Origin: Zantedeschia hybrid cultivar
Taxonomy: Eukaryota; Streptophyta; Magnoliopsida; Alismatales; Araceae
Direction of reading: 5' to 3'
DNA length: 64,000 nucleotides
Assembly: GCA_030544215.1 (NCBI GenBank)
Contig: JARZZO010000002.1
Location: 83,179,150-83,243,149 of the forward strand
Both the position numbers and the translations under genes were made by a program. Numbering within the stretch: the stretch's first letter is position 1; each line of letters begins with the position of its first letter. Below the pieces are notes generated by a model that saw nothing but the letters and a program-made list of their open reading frames with translations, searched no databases and was not told the origin of the DNA. Below, piece after piece: positions 36,701 through 46,528 of the stretch.

Positions 36701-37905
36701 GTGAACAATTCCTTATAATAATCAATAGCCATAGAGAGAAGAGCATTCTGATCAGTAACCTGATTGCCATTATCATCCGAAAGAGAGTGAATAAAGTTCC
36801 TTCTGCGTCTCTCAGAAACGATAGAATGGAAGAAAGCAGTATTTTGGTCCCCTTCTTTGAGCCACCTGAAATGAGATTTTTGTCTCCAGAAAATTTCCTG
36901 TCTGAGTAATAATTCATCAAGTTTTCTCTTGGCAACAACTAGATCTTTCAAAGTATCAGTAGAGGGCGAAGAGTCAGCAATGTTTTGCAGATTAGCAACA
37001 TCATTCTCAGCTTTTAAGACAGCATCAAAAACATTCCCGAATATATTCTTATTCCAGTGCTTAAGAGTAGCCTTCAATCTTTTCAATTTGGCACTGAACT
37101 TATAAAGTGGAGAAGCATGCAAGGGTCTGCTCCAGCAATCCTTAACGACTTGAGTAAAGCTCTGATGTCTGGTCCAAACTTTTAGGAACTTAAAGTGAGC
37201 ATGATGAGTAGAGTTCGAAGAATCATAAGTGACAAGCAGGGGGTTGTGATCTGAACAATTATGATGCAGATGATTTATAGAAGTAGAAAATTTAGCAAAC
37301 CAATGAGTGTTGGCCAAACCTCTGTCCAATCTAGCTCTAATACAACCAATCCCTTGTTGTCCATTGCGCCAAGTGAAGCTAGGACCACTGAAGCCAAGAT
37401 CAACAATGCCACAGTCCTGCACAAAAGAGTGGAGTGCATGGACTGAAGCTGAAAGAGGAGCATTCCCACCAAGTTTCTCATGAGAAAACAGAACAGAATT
37501 AAAGTCTCCAATCACCATCCATGGGACAACAACTGAGGATGCGAAAGAGGCAATATCGTCCCAAGTACCAATTCTGTCCTGAAGGTGACAACTAGCATAG
37601 ACAAAAGTAATAATATGCTCAACAACACCCTTCACTTTGACAGTGATATAATTATCATGAATATGCAGAATATCAATATCCATAGAATCATGCCAAAAAA
37701 CCCATATCTTGCCATGGTCCATATTAGAAGCAACAAACTTAGAGAGGCCAAGACGCAGAGAAATGCGCTGCATGGAAGAATAATGTATCATAGGCTCAAG
37801 AATGGCAGCCATCTTAATCTTGTGTGATTTGCACAGAGAAATTAATCGACGAAGAGAGGTAGAGCTCCCAACACCCCTAATATTGCAAACCAAAGTATTA
37901 ACCAT
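33766..37905 (-). CDS. Copy C ORF2: endonuclease-reverse transcriptase-RNase H polyprotein (1379 aa)
   Basis: This protein should nick target DNA and copy the element RNA from the exposed 3' end. Residues 1-225 form an AP-endonuclease domain: Asn8 in VCNIRG, Glu37 in ILEPM, Asp134/Asn136 in GDFNSV and Ser218-Asp-His in SDHNPLL. The usual Trp before Asn8 is Cys here. RT covers about 480-760, with LVLIPKCD, FRPISLCN, DMMKAYDRLEW, SRGLRQGDPLAPSLF and catalytic FADD near 683. A zinc-binding region lies at about 1009-1100 (SAWNTVR, KWIWHTLLPKKI, KCYCCRSP, NHILALGD). RNase H covers about 1218-1345, with TDGCCKGNPG, SEIRAM, ESDCQ and ECNKAAD retaining the acidic residues. The start Met overlaps the ORF1 stop as TAATG, which supports translation by termination-reinitiation. 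Confidence 0.95.
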   Translation of the reverse strand: MVNTLVCNIRGVGSSTSLRRLISLCKSHKIKMAAILEPMIHYSSMQRISLRLGLSKFVASNMDHGKIWVFWHDSMDIDILHIHDNYITVKVKGVVEHIITFVYASCHLQDRIGTWDDIASFASSVVVPWMVIGDFNSVLFSHEKLGGNAPLSASVHALHSFVQDCGIVDLGFSGPSFTWRNGQQGIGCIRARLDRGLANTHWFAKFSTSINHLHHNCSDHNPLLVTYDSSNSTHHAHFKFLKVWTRHQSFTQVVKDCWSRPLHASPLYKFSAKLKRLKATLKHWNKNIFGNVFDAVLKAENDVANLQNIADSSPSTDTLKDLVVAKRKLDELLLRQEIFWRQKSHFRWLKEGDQNTAFFHSIVSERRRRNFIHSLSDDNGNQVTDQNALLSMAIDYYKELFTSQPPSMDSSGLLQYIPSIVNDQDNAALLAIPSLEEVKDSVFSLCADSAPGPDGFSGDFFTHCWDIIAYDIFAAVIEFFKGGSLPKAFTSTHLVLIPKCDNPTTLKDFRPISLCNFNYKIISLIVCKRLSVILPRLISPFQGAFVKGRDISDNICLAQEMVHNISKRTTGHNVILKLDMMKAYDRLEWSYLFDVLYKFGFSHDWINLIKNLFTHCWFSVVFNGQLGGYFNSSRGLRQGDPLAPSLFILAEEAFSRGLHNLFTRGLITPFSTFRARPIISHLLFADDTVIFTNGSQASLHRLFAFINIYERCSGQQVNKDKSSFYVASRTITQRINQIAAATQMPNKTFPIIYLGAPLYKGIAKAIFFQPLLDKVRNKLANWKTKLLSPGGRLILIKHVLSSIPIHILAVLSPPKSILNAMEKAFAAFFWGSSTVGQRKHWIAWKHMARPIDEGGIGIRSLFYLSTALKVKLCWKIYSHKGVWSDYIHCTYLQDQHLSFCPLTGSPHWRMVLGHRHWVLDHTCWQVGTGRLSFWHDNWTGHGPLREFISSDQWLSVAHTHNWFVQDFLARKHDFLHMLPMDILHVINDIAICLSHTNGPDKPIWQPDTHGYFTTKSAWNTVRHTGPQLPITKWIWHTLLPKKISLFIYRALIDRLPFDSVIQRYGISLVSKCYCCRSPHRETMNHILALGDIARHCWSFFKHIFQVHAQGTSFHYMFSAFTSKASNTSLYGFCMGITPSIIAWTFWKARCTARFDNSICSKEHILRQAIILITEIASLFHPKRASSYAERASLQALGLTDIFSSAPPSLVFWIPPPRFHVKLNTDGCCKGNPGISAGAAILRDDKGSFISACCGFFGITCSLISEIRAMLIGIQMCLQMGISSLIIESDCQVLIMLLHSDGQKIPWILHPWWDHLCSLKNSMLIQFQHVVRECNKAADTLANFSCSTYTSHTFSSYAALPPPVRGELAMDKSGVPHFRF

Positions 37906-37907
37906 TA
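37903..37907 (-). promoter_or_regulatory. TAATG stop-start overlap coupling ORF1 and ORF2
   Basis: The ORF1 stop TAA and the ORF2 start ATG share one A. The same arrangement occurs in copies B (32549-32545), D and E. In G it reads TAACG, with the ATG lost. UAAUG coupling is known experimentally for the silkworm telomeric LINE SART1; use here is inferred. Confidence 0.8.
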
Positions 37908-40900
37908 ATGTTTAGATTTCTTTTTCTGAGCACGGGTGAGCCTGGTGCTCTTTTGTTGGGCCGAAGATAAAGTACTAGAAGTATCATGTATGCCATCATC
38001 ACAAGTAGCCTGGGATTCATCAGTGATGGAGAATGATTGCCTAAATTTATGTATCTCAAGTAATTGTTTAGCATCATCGCTGGGATTGAGGCTATCCAGA
38101 TTTAAAGCCTCAATATTAGGTATATGGGTCATACCATGAGAAGCAGACTGGACAGAATCATGAGAACTCTGCTCAATAGGTAAATAAGCTGAAGATATCA
38201 CCTGATTATCGACTTTTAGAGATGTATGGACTTCCATGATTGGCAAAGGAGCAGCAACAACTGCCAAATGACCCTGATTAATTGGTTCAACATCAACCAA
38301 ACCAATGGGATTAAAAGTGTGCACATCCCTATTAATAACAACACTAGATGGAATGGGAATAATGGAGTCCTCGGAATTGAGCTTGCATGGGAGTTGAGGA
38401 TCGGATATCACCTGATTTTCGACGCTATGAGACGATAAAACTTCCATGCTCGCAGCATCAATGTTGTCATGATTAGGCTTCGATTCGTCCAAGTTGTCCA
38501 ATACTCGATCCCCCACAGTCACAAGAGCAGAATTAGAGTCCAGACCAGAGGGAAGTGTGTTAATATTACCAAAAAATGAGTGGATGTTGCTCACCAAGGA
38601 CTCCTGGTGCTGGGGGTGTGGAACAGCATGGAAATGCACAAAGTCAGGATGCCCCCCAGCACCAGTAGCCTGTTCAAAGGTATCAAGCATGGTGATTTCA
38701 GCAGCTGCTAGCTCAGTAATTGGGTCTTCAGCAGTGAAATCCAGTGATTGCTGGTGTTGAGCGTTTGTGGTAGGCAGCCTGTGCATAACAGGGGTAGTCT
38801 GTTCATCTGCATGCAGGGGATCTGTAAGAGAGGCAGCAATTTGGGCTGAGGCTTGCTGGTGAGAAACACTTGAGGGTTCAAGTTCAGGGCTCGGCCCAAT
38901 AAAGGAGGAGATAACAGGCTGCTGCACAGTCAAGTGGGCTTGGTCCCTGGGCTGAGACGAAGCATCATAGGCACAGGGTGGAGCTTGCAGGTCCACAGCC
39001 GAACCAGAGGGTTTAAGACGAACATCTGGGAGGCAAGTAGGCAGGGCATTATGCTGGGGTCGATCAGCAGAAGCTTGGGCCGAGGCTTTCTGGCGATTGG
39101 GCCTGGAGGCCTCAGGTTCTGGGCTCGGCCCATTAAGGGAGAAGATAGCAGACTGCTGCACGGGCGAGTGGGCCTGGTCCTGGGGCTGAGGCAGAGCATC
39201 AGAATTGCAGGGTGGAAGATGCAAGTCCACAGCCGAACAAGAGGGCTTATGTCGAACACCTGGCAGGCATGCACGCAGGGCATCATGTTGGGACTGATCA
39301 ACAGCAGCTGGGGCTGAGACTTGCTGGCGATTGGGGCTTGAGGCCTCAAGTTCTAGGCTCGGCCCAGTAAGGGGGATAATACCAAATTGCTGCACAGGCA
39401 AGTGGGCCTGGTCCCTGGGCTGAGGCCGAGCACCGTGACCACCAGGCGAGACCGTATGCATGGGCACAGGGATCAAAGAGTGCAGGTCTTCAGCCGAACA
39501 CGAGGGCCTTTGTCGAACATCTGGCGTGCATGCAGGCGGAGTATTACGCTGAGGCCGATCAACAGCAGTGGAGGTGTTGGCCAGCATGGGAGCCAACGTG
39601 GAGCTTTGCATGGGCTCGGTGGCCAGAAGCACGCCAGCAGAGATCGTTGGAGATTGACGGCGAACATCTGGCGGAGTAGTCTGCTGAGAGATCTCTGTGG
39701 TGCTCGGAGGCGACTCCAGGGTATCCCTTCCAGCCACGGTCATCATCGGCAGGGTGGATATGCTACCTTGAGGCTGTGGCGGGCAAGGCAAGGGAGCATG
39801 CAGAGAAGGGGTAGGCTCAGTTGGAAGAATCACAGCAGAATCAAGCCGAGCATCGCCGGCAATGTCTCCGAAATCATGACTGTCATTAGGAGGTCTGAGC
39901 ACAGCAAAAGGGTTAATGGTGGTGATTTGTGTTAGACTACGATTAGGGCCAGGATCTTTGTGAACCCATCGCTGGGTGGAGCTCGTAGGGCCACGCATAA
40001 TCTTCTTCGTTCCTCCTGAGGGTTGGGCCGAACTAGGGAGCCGGCTCATCTGAGTATCTCCAGTGCGGTTCTCGGAAGAATTATGCACCTTCTCTGGTTG
40101 TGCAGCGTTCCCAGCTCCGTCCTCGCTCGCCAGCTTCGCAGGTAACTGAGTAGTCTCCGAAGGGGAAGGGCCTTGGGAGGTTTTCTTGTGAGGTTCATGG
40201 GGGCCCATGCTCTTGGCGATTTTGCGGCATGTTGAAGAGCAGTGACCCAAAAGCTTGCAGGTAATGCAATAAGGAGGGAGCGGGGGATACATGATTTCCT
40301 GAAAGTATCCTGTGTTACCCATCCCAATCCAGATGCGAGACGGACGGTGTTTGAGGACGTCGAGCTCGATGCACGCGCGGGCAGAAGAAGTATTCGTGAG
40401 CTGCGTGGTGTGGAGAGCAACCTGGAGGACCCTGCCCAGGTTTCCCACAATCGACCTGATGTAGGATTCGTGGAAGAGGTGTGGTTTGAGGGCTGGGAGT
40501 TCCACCCAGACAGGAATCACCGGTGGTTCCGTCCCGCACTCGAAGTCGGGCATCCACTTGAGAAACTTAAACAGGTAACCTTTGACGTATAATTGCTCTC
40601 GTAGGAGGAGACGGAGGTAGTCGTCTTCCACGGTGCAGCGGATCAGTAGATGCCTGTTATCCAAAGCGCTGATGATGAAGTCGTGCTGGAGACGAAGCCG
40701 GTGCGTGAGGAGGGCTTTAATATCAGGAAACGGGGGCCTGCCAAACGGAGTTTTCGCCACGAGGGCGAACTGGAACGGGGTTAGGGCTGCAGCGATTTCC
40801 TCCTGAGAAAAGAAAACTGCCGGTTCCCCCAGATCCGTGAAATCGGGAGGGTGTATGGGGATCTTCACTTCCGGGAAGAGGGGCTGGTTCTTCAACGCTT

Positions 40901-41153
40901 GCAGGAAGGTCTTCGCACCAGACCCGGCGCTCCATGCCGGTGAAGGAGAGGGCGCAGTAGGGGCGTGGTTCATCGAGGGCAGGACGCTTGGGGGCGCAGC
41001 AGCAGCAGGAAGGGAGGCATCCGTGGGACGAACCTGCGGTTCCGGGGGCTGAGCGGTGGAGGGGGGGAGCGGGGGCTTCTGCAGCGGAGAGAGGAGTGGG
41101 AGAGGAGTCAGCAGCGAGGTGGGGGGCCTCCCGCCCCCCTCGGGACCGGTCAT
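37905..41153 (-). CDS. Copy C ORF1: RNA-binding gag-like protein (1082 aa)
   Basis: The likely nucleic-acid chaperone/RNP protein of the LINE. The start at GGCC-ATG-ACC matches the position in copies E and G, and the N-terminus is Pro-rich. A DUF4283-like domain spans about residues 105-290 (EPAVFFSQEEIAAAL, LVAKTPFGRPPFP, ALDNRHLLIRC, RIWIGMG). A CCHC knuckle (CX2CX4HX4C: CITCKLLGHCSSTC) sits near 295-308. The remaining ~770 residues are P/Q/S/T-rich and include three imperfect ~78-residue repeats at about 575-755, each carrying DQAH(L/S)..VQQ and a ..GPS.E.E.S motif. The C-terminus is basic (RLTRAQKKKSKH). This is long for plant LINE ORF1 proteins I know of. A nuclear or telomere-targeting role for the tail would be speculation. 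Confidence 0.9.
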   Translation of the reverse strand: MTGPEGGGRPPTSLLTPLPLLSPLQKPPLPPSTAQPPEPQVRPTDASLPAAAAPPSVLPSMNHAPTAPSPSPAWSAGSGAKTFLQALKNQPLFPEVKIPIHPPDFTDLGEPAVFFSQEEIAAALTPFQFALVAKTPFGRPPFPDIKALLTHRLRLQHDFIISALDNRHLLIRCTVEDDYLRLLLREQLYVKGYLFKFLKWMPDFECGTEPPVIPVWVELPALKPHLFHESYIRSIVGNLGRVLQVALHTTQLTNTSSARACIELDVLKHRPSRIWIGMGNTGYFQEIMYPPLPPYCITCKLLGHCSSTCRKIAKSMGPHEPHKKTSQGPSPSETTQLPAKLASEDGAGNAAQPEKVHNSSENRTGDTQMSRLPSSAQPSGGTKKIMRGPTSSTQRWVHKDPGPNRSLTQITTINPFAVLRPPNDSHDFGDIAGDARLDSAVILPTEPTPSLHAPLPCPPQPQGSISTLPMMTVAGRDTLESPPSTTEISQQTTPPDVRRQSPTISAGVLLATEPMQSSTLAPMLANTSTAVDRPQRNTPPACTPDVRQRPSCSAEDLHSLIPVPMHTVSPGGHGARPQPRDQAHLPVQQFGIIPLTGPSLELEASSPNRQQVSAPAAVDQSQHDALRACLPGVRHKPSCSAVDLHLPPCNSDALPQPQDQAHSPVQQSAIFSLNGPSPEPEASRPNRQKASAQASADRPQHNALPTCLPDVRLKPSGSAVDLQAPPCAYDASSQPRDQAHLTVQQPVISSFIGPSPELEPSSVSHQQASAQIAASLTDPLHADEQTTPVMHRLPTTNAQHQQSLDFTAEDPITELAAAEITMLDTFEQATGAGGHPDFVHFHAVPHPQHQESLVSNIHSFFGNINTLPSGLDSNSALVTVGDRVLDNLDESKPNHDNIDAASMEVLSSHSVENQVISDPQLPCKLNSEDSIIPIPSSVVINRDVHTFNPIGLVDVEPINQGHLAVVAAPLPIMEVHTSLKVDNQVISSAYLPIEQSSHDSVQSASHGMTHIPNIEALNLDSLNPSDDAKQLLEIHKFRQSFSITDESQATCDDGIHDTSSTLSSAQQKSTRLTRAQKKKSKH

Positions 41154-41186
41154 GGCCGGCGGCGGCCAAAGCGAAGAACCCGGAGC

Positions 41187-41212
41187 TTCTCTCTCTAGGA
41201 TTCTAGAGAGAG
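41187..41212 (-). promoter_or_regulatory. 5' UTR hairpin of copy C
   Basis: 11-bp perfect inverted arms (TCTCTCTCTAG and CTAGAGAGAGA) with a 4-nt loop, about 35 nt upstream of the ORF1 start and within about 45 nt of the element's 5' end. Equivalent hairpins sit at 53854-53879 (E) and 61961-61990 (G), with an imperfect one at about 28117-28145 (A). The CT run could also act as a pyrimidine-patch core-promoter element. Confidence 0.7.
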
Positions 41213-41228
41213 AGGGGCGGCGGCCGGG

Positions 41229-41343
41229 GTTAAGGGTTTTAGGGTTTAGGGTTAAGGGTTTAGGGTTTAGGGTTTAGGGTTTAGGGGTTTAGGGTTTAGG
41301 GTTTAGGGTTTTAGGGTTTAGGGTTTAGAGTTTTAGGGTTTAG

Positions 41344-41345
<2 letters not shown>
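41229..41345 (+). repeat. Telomeric repeat tract 4 (between copies C and D)
   Basis: About 16 TTTAGGG-type units, with the variants TTAAGGG, TTTTAGGG, TTTAGGGG and TTTAGAG. It joins 50 T residues at the right. Seen from copy C's promoter side it is an array of AAACCCTA telo-box motifs. Confidence 0.95.
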
Positions 41346-41398
<53 letters not shown>

Positions 41399-41545
41399 CC
41401 CAGAACTTATCTAGGACCCTGGGCAGGCCCTTGGAATTTTATTAAAAGAATCAAATAAACATACAAGGGGGGGACATGCCACCTTACCCCTGGGAGATAT
41501 AGCAAATAAGAAAGCAAAGAAGAACCCCCCAGGTACATAAGTCAA

Positions 41546-44500
41546 TCAAAAACGAAAATGAGGAACGCCTGATTTGTCCATAGCCAATTCTCCTCTTACA
41601 GGAGGAGGAAGAGCAGCATATGAAGAAAAAGTGCGAGACGTGTAAGAGGAACATGAGAAGTTTGCCAATGCGTCCGCAACCTTGTTACATTCTCTGACCA
41701 CATGTTGGAATTGAATAAGCATAGAATTCTTCAGAGAGCATAAGTGATCCCACCAAGGATGAAGAATCCAAGGAATCTTCTGGCCATCAGAGTGAAGAAG
41801 CATAATTAAGACCTGACAATCAGACTCTATAATAAGAGAAGAGATCCCCATCTGAAGACACATCTGTATTCCAATAAGCAGAGTCCTGATCTCTGAAATA
41901 AGACTACATGTGATACCAAAAAAACCACAGCAAGCAGAAATAAAGGATCCTTTATCATCTCTGAGAATAGCAGCACCTGCAGATATACCTGGATTACCTT
42001 TACAACAGCCATCTGTGTTAAGTTTAACATGAAATCTGGGGGGAGGAATCCAACAAACAAGGGAAGGGGGTGCAGAAGAAAAGATATCAGTCAAACCCAA
42101 AGCCTGCAAAGATGCTCTCTCAGCATAGGAAGAAGCCCTCTTAGGATGAAATAAAGAAGCAATCTCTGTGATAAGAATAATAGCTTGCCTCAAAATATGC
42201 TCTTTACTACAAATAGAATTGTCAAACCTGGCAGTGCACCTAGCTTTCCAAAGCGTCCAAGCAATAATAGAAGGAGTGATACCCATGCAGAAGCCATAGA
42301 GAGAAGTATTGGATGCCTTGGAAGTGAATGCTGAAAACATATAATGAAAAGAAGTCCCTTGAGCATGAACCTGGAAAATGTATTTGAAGAAGCTCCAACA
42401 ATGTCTGGCAATATCTCCCAAAGCAAGAATATGGTTCATAGTTTCACGATGAGGAGATCTACAGCAATAACACTTGGAAACCAAAGAAATCCCATATCTC
42501 TGAATAACTGAGTCAAAGGGCAATCTGTCAATAAGAGCTCTGTAAATAAAAAGGGAGATCTTTTTAGGTAAGAGTGTGTGCCAAATCCATTTGGTGATAG
42601 GAAGTTGAGGTCCAGTATGTCTGACAGTGTTCCAGGCAGATTTAGTAGTAAAATAACCATGAGTATCAGGCTGCCAAATAGGTTTATCAGGGCCATTAGG
42701 CAATATCATTGATAACATGTAGAATATCCATAGGAAGCATATGTAGAAAGTCATGTTTGCGAGCCAAAAAATCCTGGACAAACCAATTATGAGTATGAGC
42801 AACAGAAAGCCATTGATCAGAAGATATGAACTCCCTGAGAGGTCCATGACCAGTCCAATTATCATGCCAAAAAGAAAGCCTACCAGTTCCAACCTGCCAA
42901 CAAGTATGGTCCAAGACCCAGTGTCTATGACCAAGAACCATTCTCCAGTGGGGAGAACCAGTCAAGGGGCAAAAAGATAGATGCTGATCCTGCAGATAGG
43001 TGCAATGGATATAATCACTCCAAACTCCCTTATGGGAGTAAATCTTCCAGCAAAGTTTCACTTTCAAAGCAGTACTCAAATCAAAGAGAGATCTGATTCC
43101 AATCCCTCCTTCATCAATAGGTCTAGCCATATGTTTCCAAGCAATCCAGTATTTTCTCTGACCAACAGTGGAAGAACCCCAAAAGAAGGCAGCAAATGCT
43201 TTTTCCATGGCATTCAAAATGCTCTTAGGGGGAGAGAGGACAGCAAGAATGTGTATAGGAATAGATGATAAAACATGCTTTATCAGAATTAATCTACCCC
43301 CAGGAGATAAGAGCTTAGTTTTCCAATTAGCAAGTTTGTTTCTCACCTTGTCAAGCAGTGGCTGAAAAAAGATAGCTTTAGCAATACCTTTGTAGAGAGG
43401 AGCCCCCAAATAGATAATCGGAAAAGCCTTATTGGGCATCTGAGTAGCAGCAGCAATTTGATTGATTCTTTGAGTGATAGTGCGAGAGGCCACATAAAAA
43501 GAGCTTTTGTCTTTATTAATCTGCTGACCAGAACATCTCTCATAGATATTAATAAAAGCAAAAAGCCTGTGAAGAGAAGCCTGAGATCCGTTAGTAAAAA
43601 TAACCGTGTCATCAGCAAAGAGTAAGTGAGAGATAATAGGCCCAGCTCTGAATGTGGAGAAGGGAGTGATCAAGCCTCTGGTGAAAAGATTATGGAGACC
43701 CCTGCTGAAAGCTTTTTCTGCCAAGATAAACAAACTGGGGGCCAGAGGATCACCTTGCCTAAGTCCTCTGGAAGAGTTAAAATAGCCACCAAGCTGACCA
43801 TTAAAAACAACCGAGAACCAGCAGTGAGTAAATAGATTCTTAATCAAATTAATCCAATCATGAGAGAAGCCAAATTTGTATAGAACATCAAATAAGTAAC
43901 TCCATTCCAGACGATCATAGGCCTTCATCATGTCCAGTTTGAGAATAACATTGTGACCAGTAGTTCTTTTAGAAATATTATGCACCATCTCCTGAGCCAA
44001 ACATATATTATCACTGATGTCCCTTCCTTTAACAAATGCACCTTGGAAGGGAGAAATAAGCCTAGGCAGAATAACAGAGAGCCTCTTGCAAACAATCAGA
44101 GAAATGATCTTATAATTAAAATTGCACAGACTGATGGGCCTGAAATCCTTAAGAGTGGTAGGATTGTCACACTTAGGAATAAGAACCAAATGAGTAGAAG
44201 TAAAGGCCTTAGGCAAAGAGCCACCCTTGAAGAATTCAATAACAGCAGCAAATATATCATCAGCAATAATATCCCAGCAATGAGTGAAGAAATCACCTGA
44301 GAATCCGTCGGGACCAGGAGCACTATCAGCACAAAGAGAGAAGACAGAATCTTTCACTTCCTCCAAAGAAGGAATAGCCAGCAAGGCAGCATTATCTTGA
44401 TCATTAACAATGCTAGGAATGTATTGCAGAAGACCACTACTATCCATAGAAGGGGGCTGGGAGGTGAACAGATCCTTGTAATAATCAATAGCCATAGAGA

Positions 44501-45668
44501 GAAGAGCATTCTGATCAGTAACCTGATTGCCATTATCATCCGAAAGAGAGTGAATAAAGTTCCTTCTGCGTCTCTCAGAAACAATGGAGTGGAAGAAGGC
44601 AGTATTTTGGTCCCCTTCCTTGAGCCACCTAAAATGAGATTTTTGTCTCCAGAAAATTTCCTGTTTGAGTAATAATTCATCAAGTTTTCTCTTGGCAACA
44701 ACTAGATCATTCAAAGTATCAGCAGAGGGCGAAGAGTCAGCAATGTTTTGCAGATTAGCAACATCATTCTCAGCTTTTAAGACAACATCAAAAATATTCC
44801 CGAATATATTCTTATTCCAGTGCTTAAGAGTAGCCCTCAATCTTTTCAATTTGGCACTGAACTTATAAAGTGGAGAAGCATGCAAGGGTCTGCTCCAGCA
44901 ATCCTTAACGACTTGAGTAAAGCTCTGATGTCTGGTCCAAACTTTTAGGAACTTAAAGTGAGCATGATGAATAGAGTTCAAAGAATCATAAGTGACAAGC
45001 AGGGGGTTGTGATATGAACAATTATGATGCAGATGATTTATAGAAGTAGAAAATTTAGCAAACAAATGAGTGTTAGCCAAACCTCTGTCCAATCTTGCTC
45101 TAATACAACCAATCCCTTGTTATCCATTGCGCCAAGTAAAGCTAGGACCACTGAATCCAAGATCAGCAATGCCACAATCTTGCACAAAAGAGTGGAATGC
45201 ATGGACTGAAGCTGAAAGAGGAGCATTCCCACCAAGTTTCTCATGAGAAAACAGAACAGAATTAAAGTCACCAATCACCATCCATGGGACAACAACTGAG
45301 GATGCGAAAGAGGCAATATCGTCCGAAGTACCAATTCTGTCCTGAAGGTGACAGCTAACATAGACAAAGGTAATAATATGCTCAACAACACCCTTCACTT
45401 TGGCAGTGATATAATTATCATGAATATGCAGAATATCAATATCCATAGAGTCATGCCAAAAAACCCAGATCTTGCCATGGTCCATATTAGAAGCAACAAA
45501 CTTAGAGAGGCCAAGACGCAGAGATATGCGCTGCATGGAAGAATAATGTATCATAGGCTCAAGAATGGCAGCCATCTTAATCTTGTGTGATTTGCACAGA
45601 GAAATTAATCGACGAAGAGAGGTAGAGCTCCCAACACCCCTAATATTCCAAACCAAAGTATTGACCAT
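41546..45668 (-). pseudogene. Copy D ORF2, two lesions
   Basis: Same domain order as copy C's ORF2. A CAA to TAA nonsense at 45122-45120 cuts the endonuclease between its catalytic motifs (after TWRNG). A 17-bp deletion at about 42698 (relative to copies C and E) shifts the frame between RT and the zinc-binding region. RT (FADDTVIF) and RNase H (TDGCCKGNPG) are otherwise preserved. Confidence 0.92.
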
Positions 45669-46303
45669 TAATGTTTAGATTTCTTTTTCTGAGCACGGGT
45701 GAGCCTGGTGCTCTTTTGTTGGGCCGAAGTTAAAGTACTAGAAGTATCATGTATGCCATCATCACAAGTAGTCTGAGATTCATTAGTGGCAGAGAATGAT
45801 TGCCTAAATTTATGTATCTCAAGTGATTGTTTAGCATCATCGCTGTGTTTGGGACTATCCAAATTTAAAGCCTCAATACTAGGTATATGGGCCACACCAT
45901 GAGAAGCAGATTGGATTAAAAGATGGCAATTTTGCTCAATAGGTAGGTAAGTAGAAGATATCACCTGAGTATCGACTCTTAAAGACGTTTGGACTTCTGT
46001 GATCGGCAAAGAAGCAGCAGCATCCTCCAAGTGACCTTGATCAGCTGAGCCAACATCAACCAGAACCATGGAATTAATAGTATGCATATCTCTAGTATTG
46101 AGAGCACTATATGGGCTGGGAATGATGGAGTCCTCTGAATTGAGCTTGCATGGGAGTTTAGAGACAGATATCACCTGATTATCGACGCTATAAGACGGTA
46201 AAACTTCCATGCCTGCAGCAACAATATTGTCCTTGGTAGGTTTCAGTTGGTCCAAGTTGTCCAGTGCTAGATCCCCCACAGTAATGAGAACAGAATTAGA
46301 ATC
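45668..46303 (-). pseudogene. Copy D ORF1, C-terminal ~210 codons
   Basis: Open from the truncation point to the stop, ending TRLTRAQKKKSKH. It is closer to copy E (SASHGVAHIPSIEALNLDS) than to copy C (SASHGMTHIPNIEALNLDS). The DUF4283-like domain and knuckle are missing. Confidence 0.85.
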
Positions 46304-46358
46304 TAGGGTTTAGGGTTTAGGGTTTTAGGGTTTAGGTTTTAGGGTTTAGGGTTTAGGG
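46304..46358 (+). repeat. Telomeric repeat tract 5 (between copies D and E)
   Basis: About eight TTTAGGG-type units, including TTTTAGGG and TTTAGG, joined to 20 T residues. Confidence 0.95.
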
Positions 46359-46528
46359 TTTTTTTTTTTTTTTTTTTTAAGCCCAGAACTTATCTAGGAC
46401 CCTGGGCAGGCCCTTGGAATTTTATTAAATGAATCAAATAAACATACAAGGGGGGGACAAGCCACCTTACCCCTGGGAGATACAGCAAATAAGAAAGCAA
46501 AGAGGAACCCCCCAGGAACATAAACCAA

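Larger units (their letters stand above)
33597..41228 (-). mobile_element. LINE copy C, full-length with both ORFs open
   Basis: About 7.6 kb between telomeric tracts, with poly(T) 33597-33614 at the 3' end and the GC-rich, hairpin-bearing 5' UTR at 41154-41228. ORF1 and ORF2 are both uninterrupted and coupled by TAATG. It is the only copy in the window with no visible lesion, and is therefore the reference for the family. Confidence 0.95.
41346..46303 (-). mobile_element. LINE copy D, 5'-truncated in ORF1
   Basis: Fifty-residue poly(T) at 41346-41395, then sequence nearly identical by eye to copies C and E through ORF2. It ends inside the ORF1 tail at about 46303, where AATCTAGG runs into GTTTAGGG repeats with a few bases of shared sequence at the junction. 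Confidence 0.93.

Noticed and set aside
36190..36909. Plus-strand open frames of 80-115 codons conserved in copies C, D and E
   Set aside because: They are antisense shadows of the conserved RT coding strand and recur only because the copies are near-identical.
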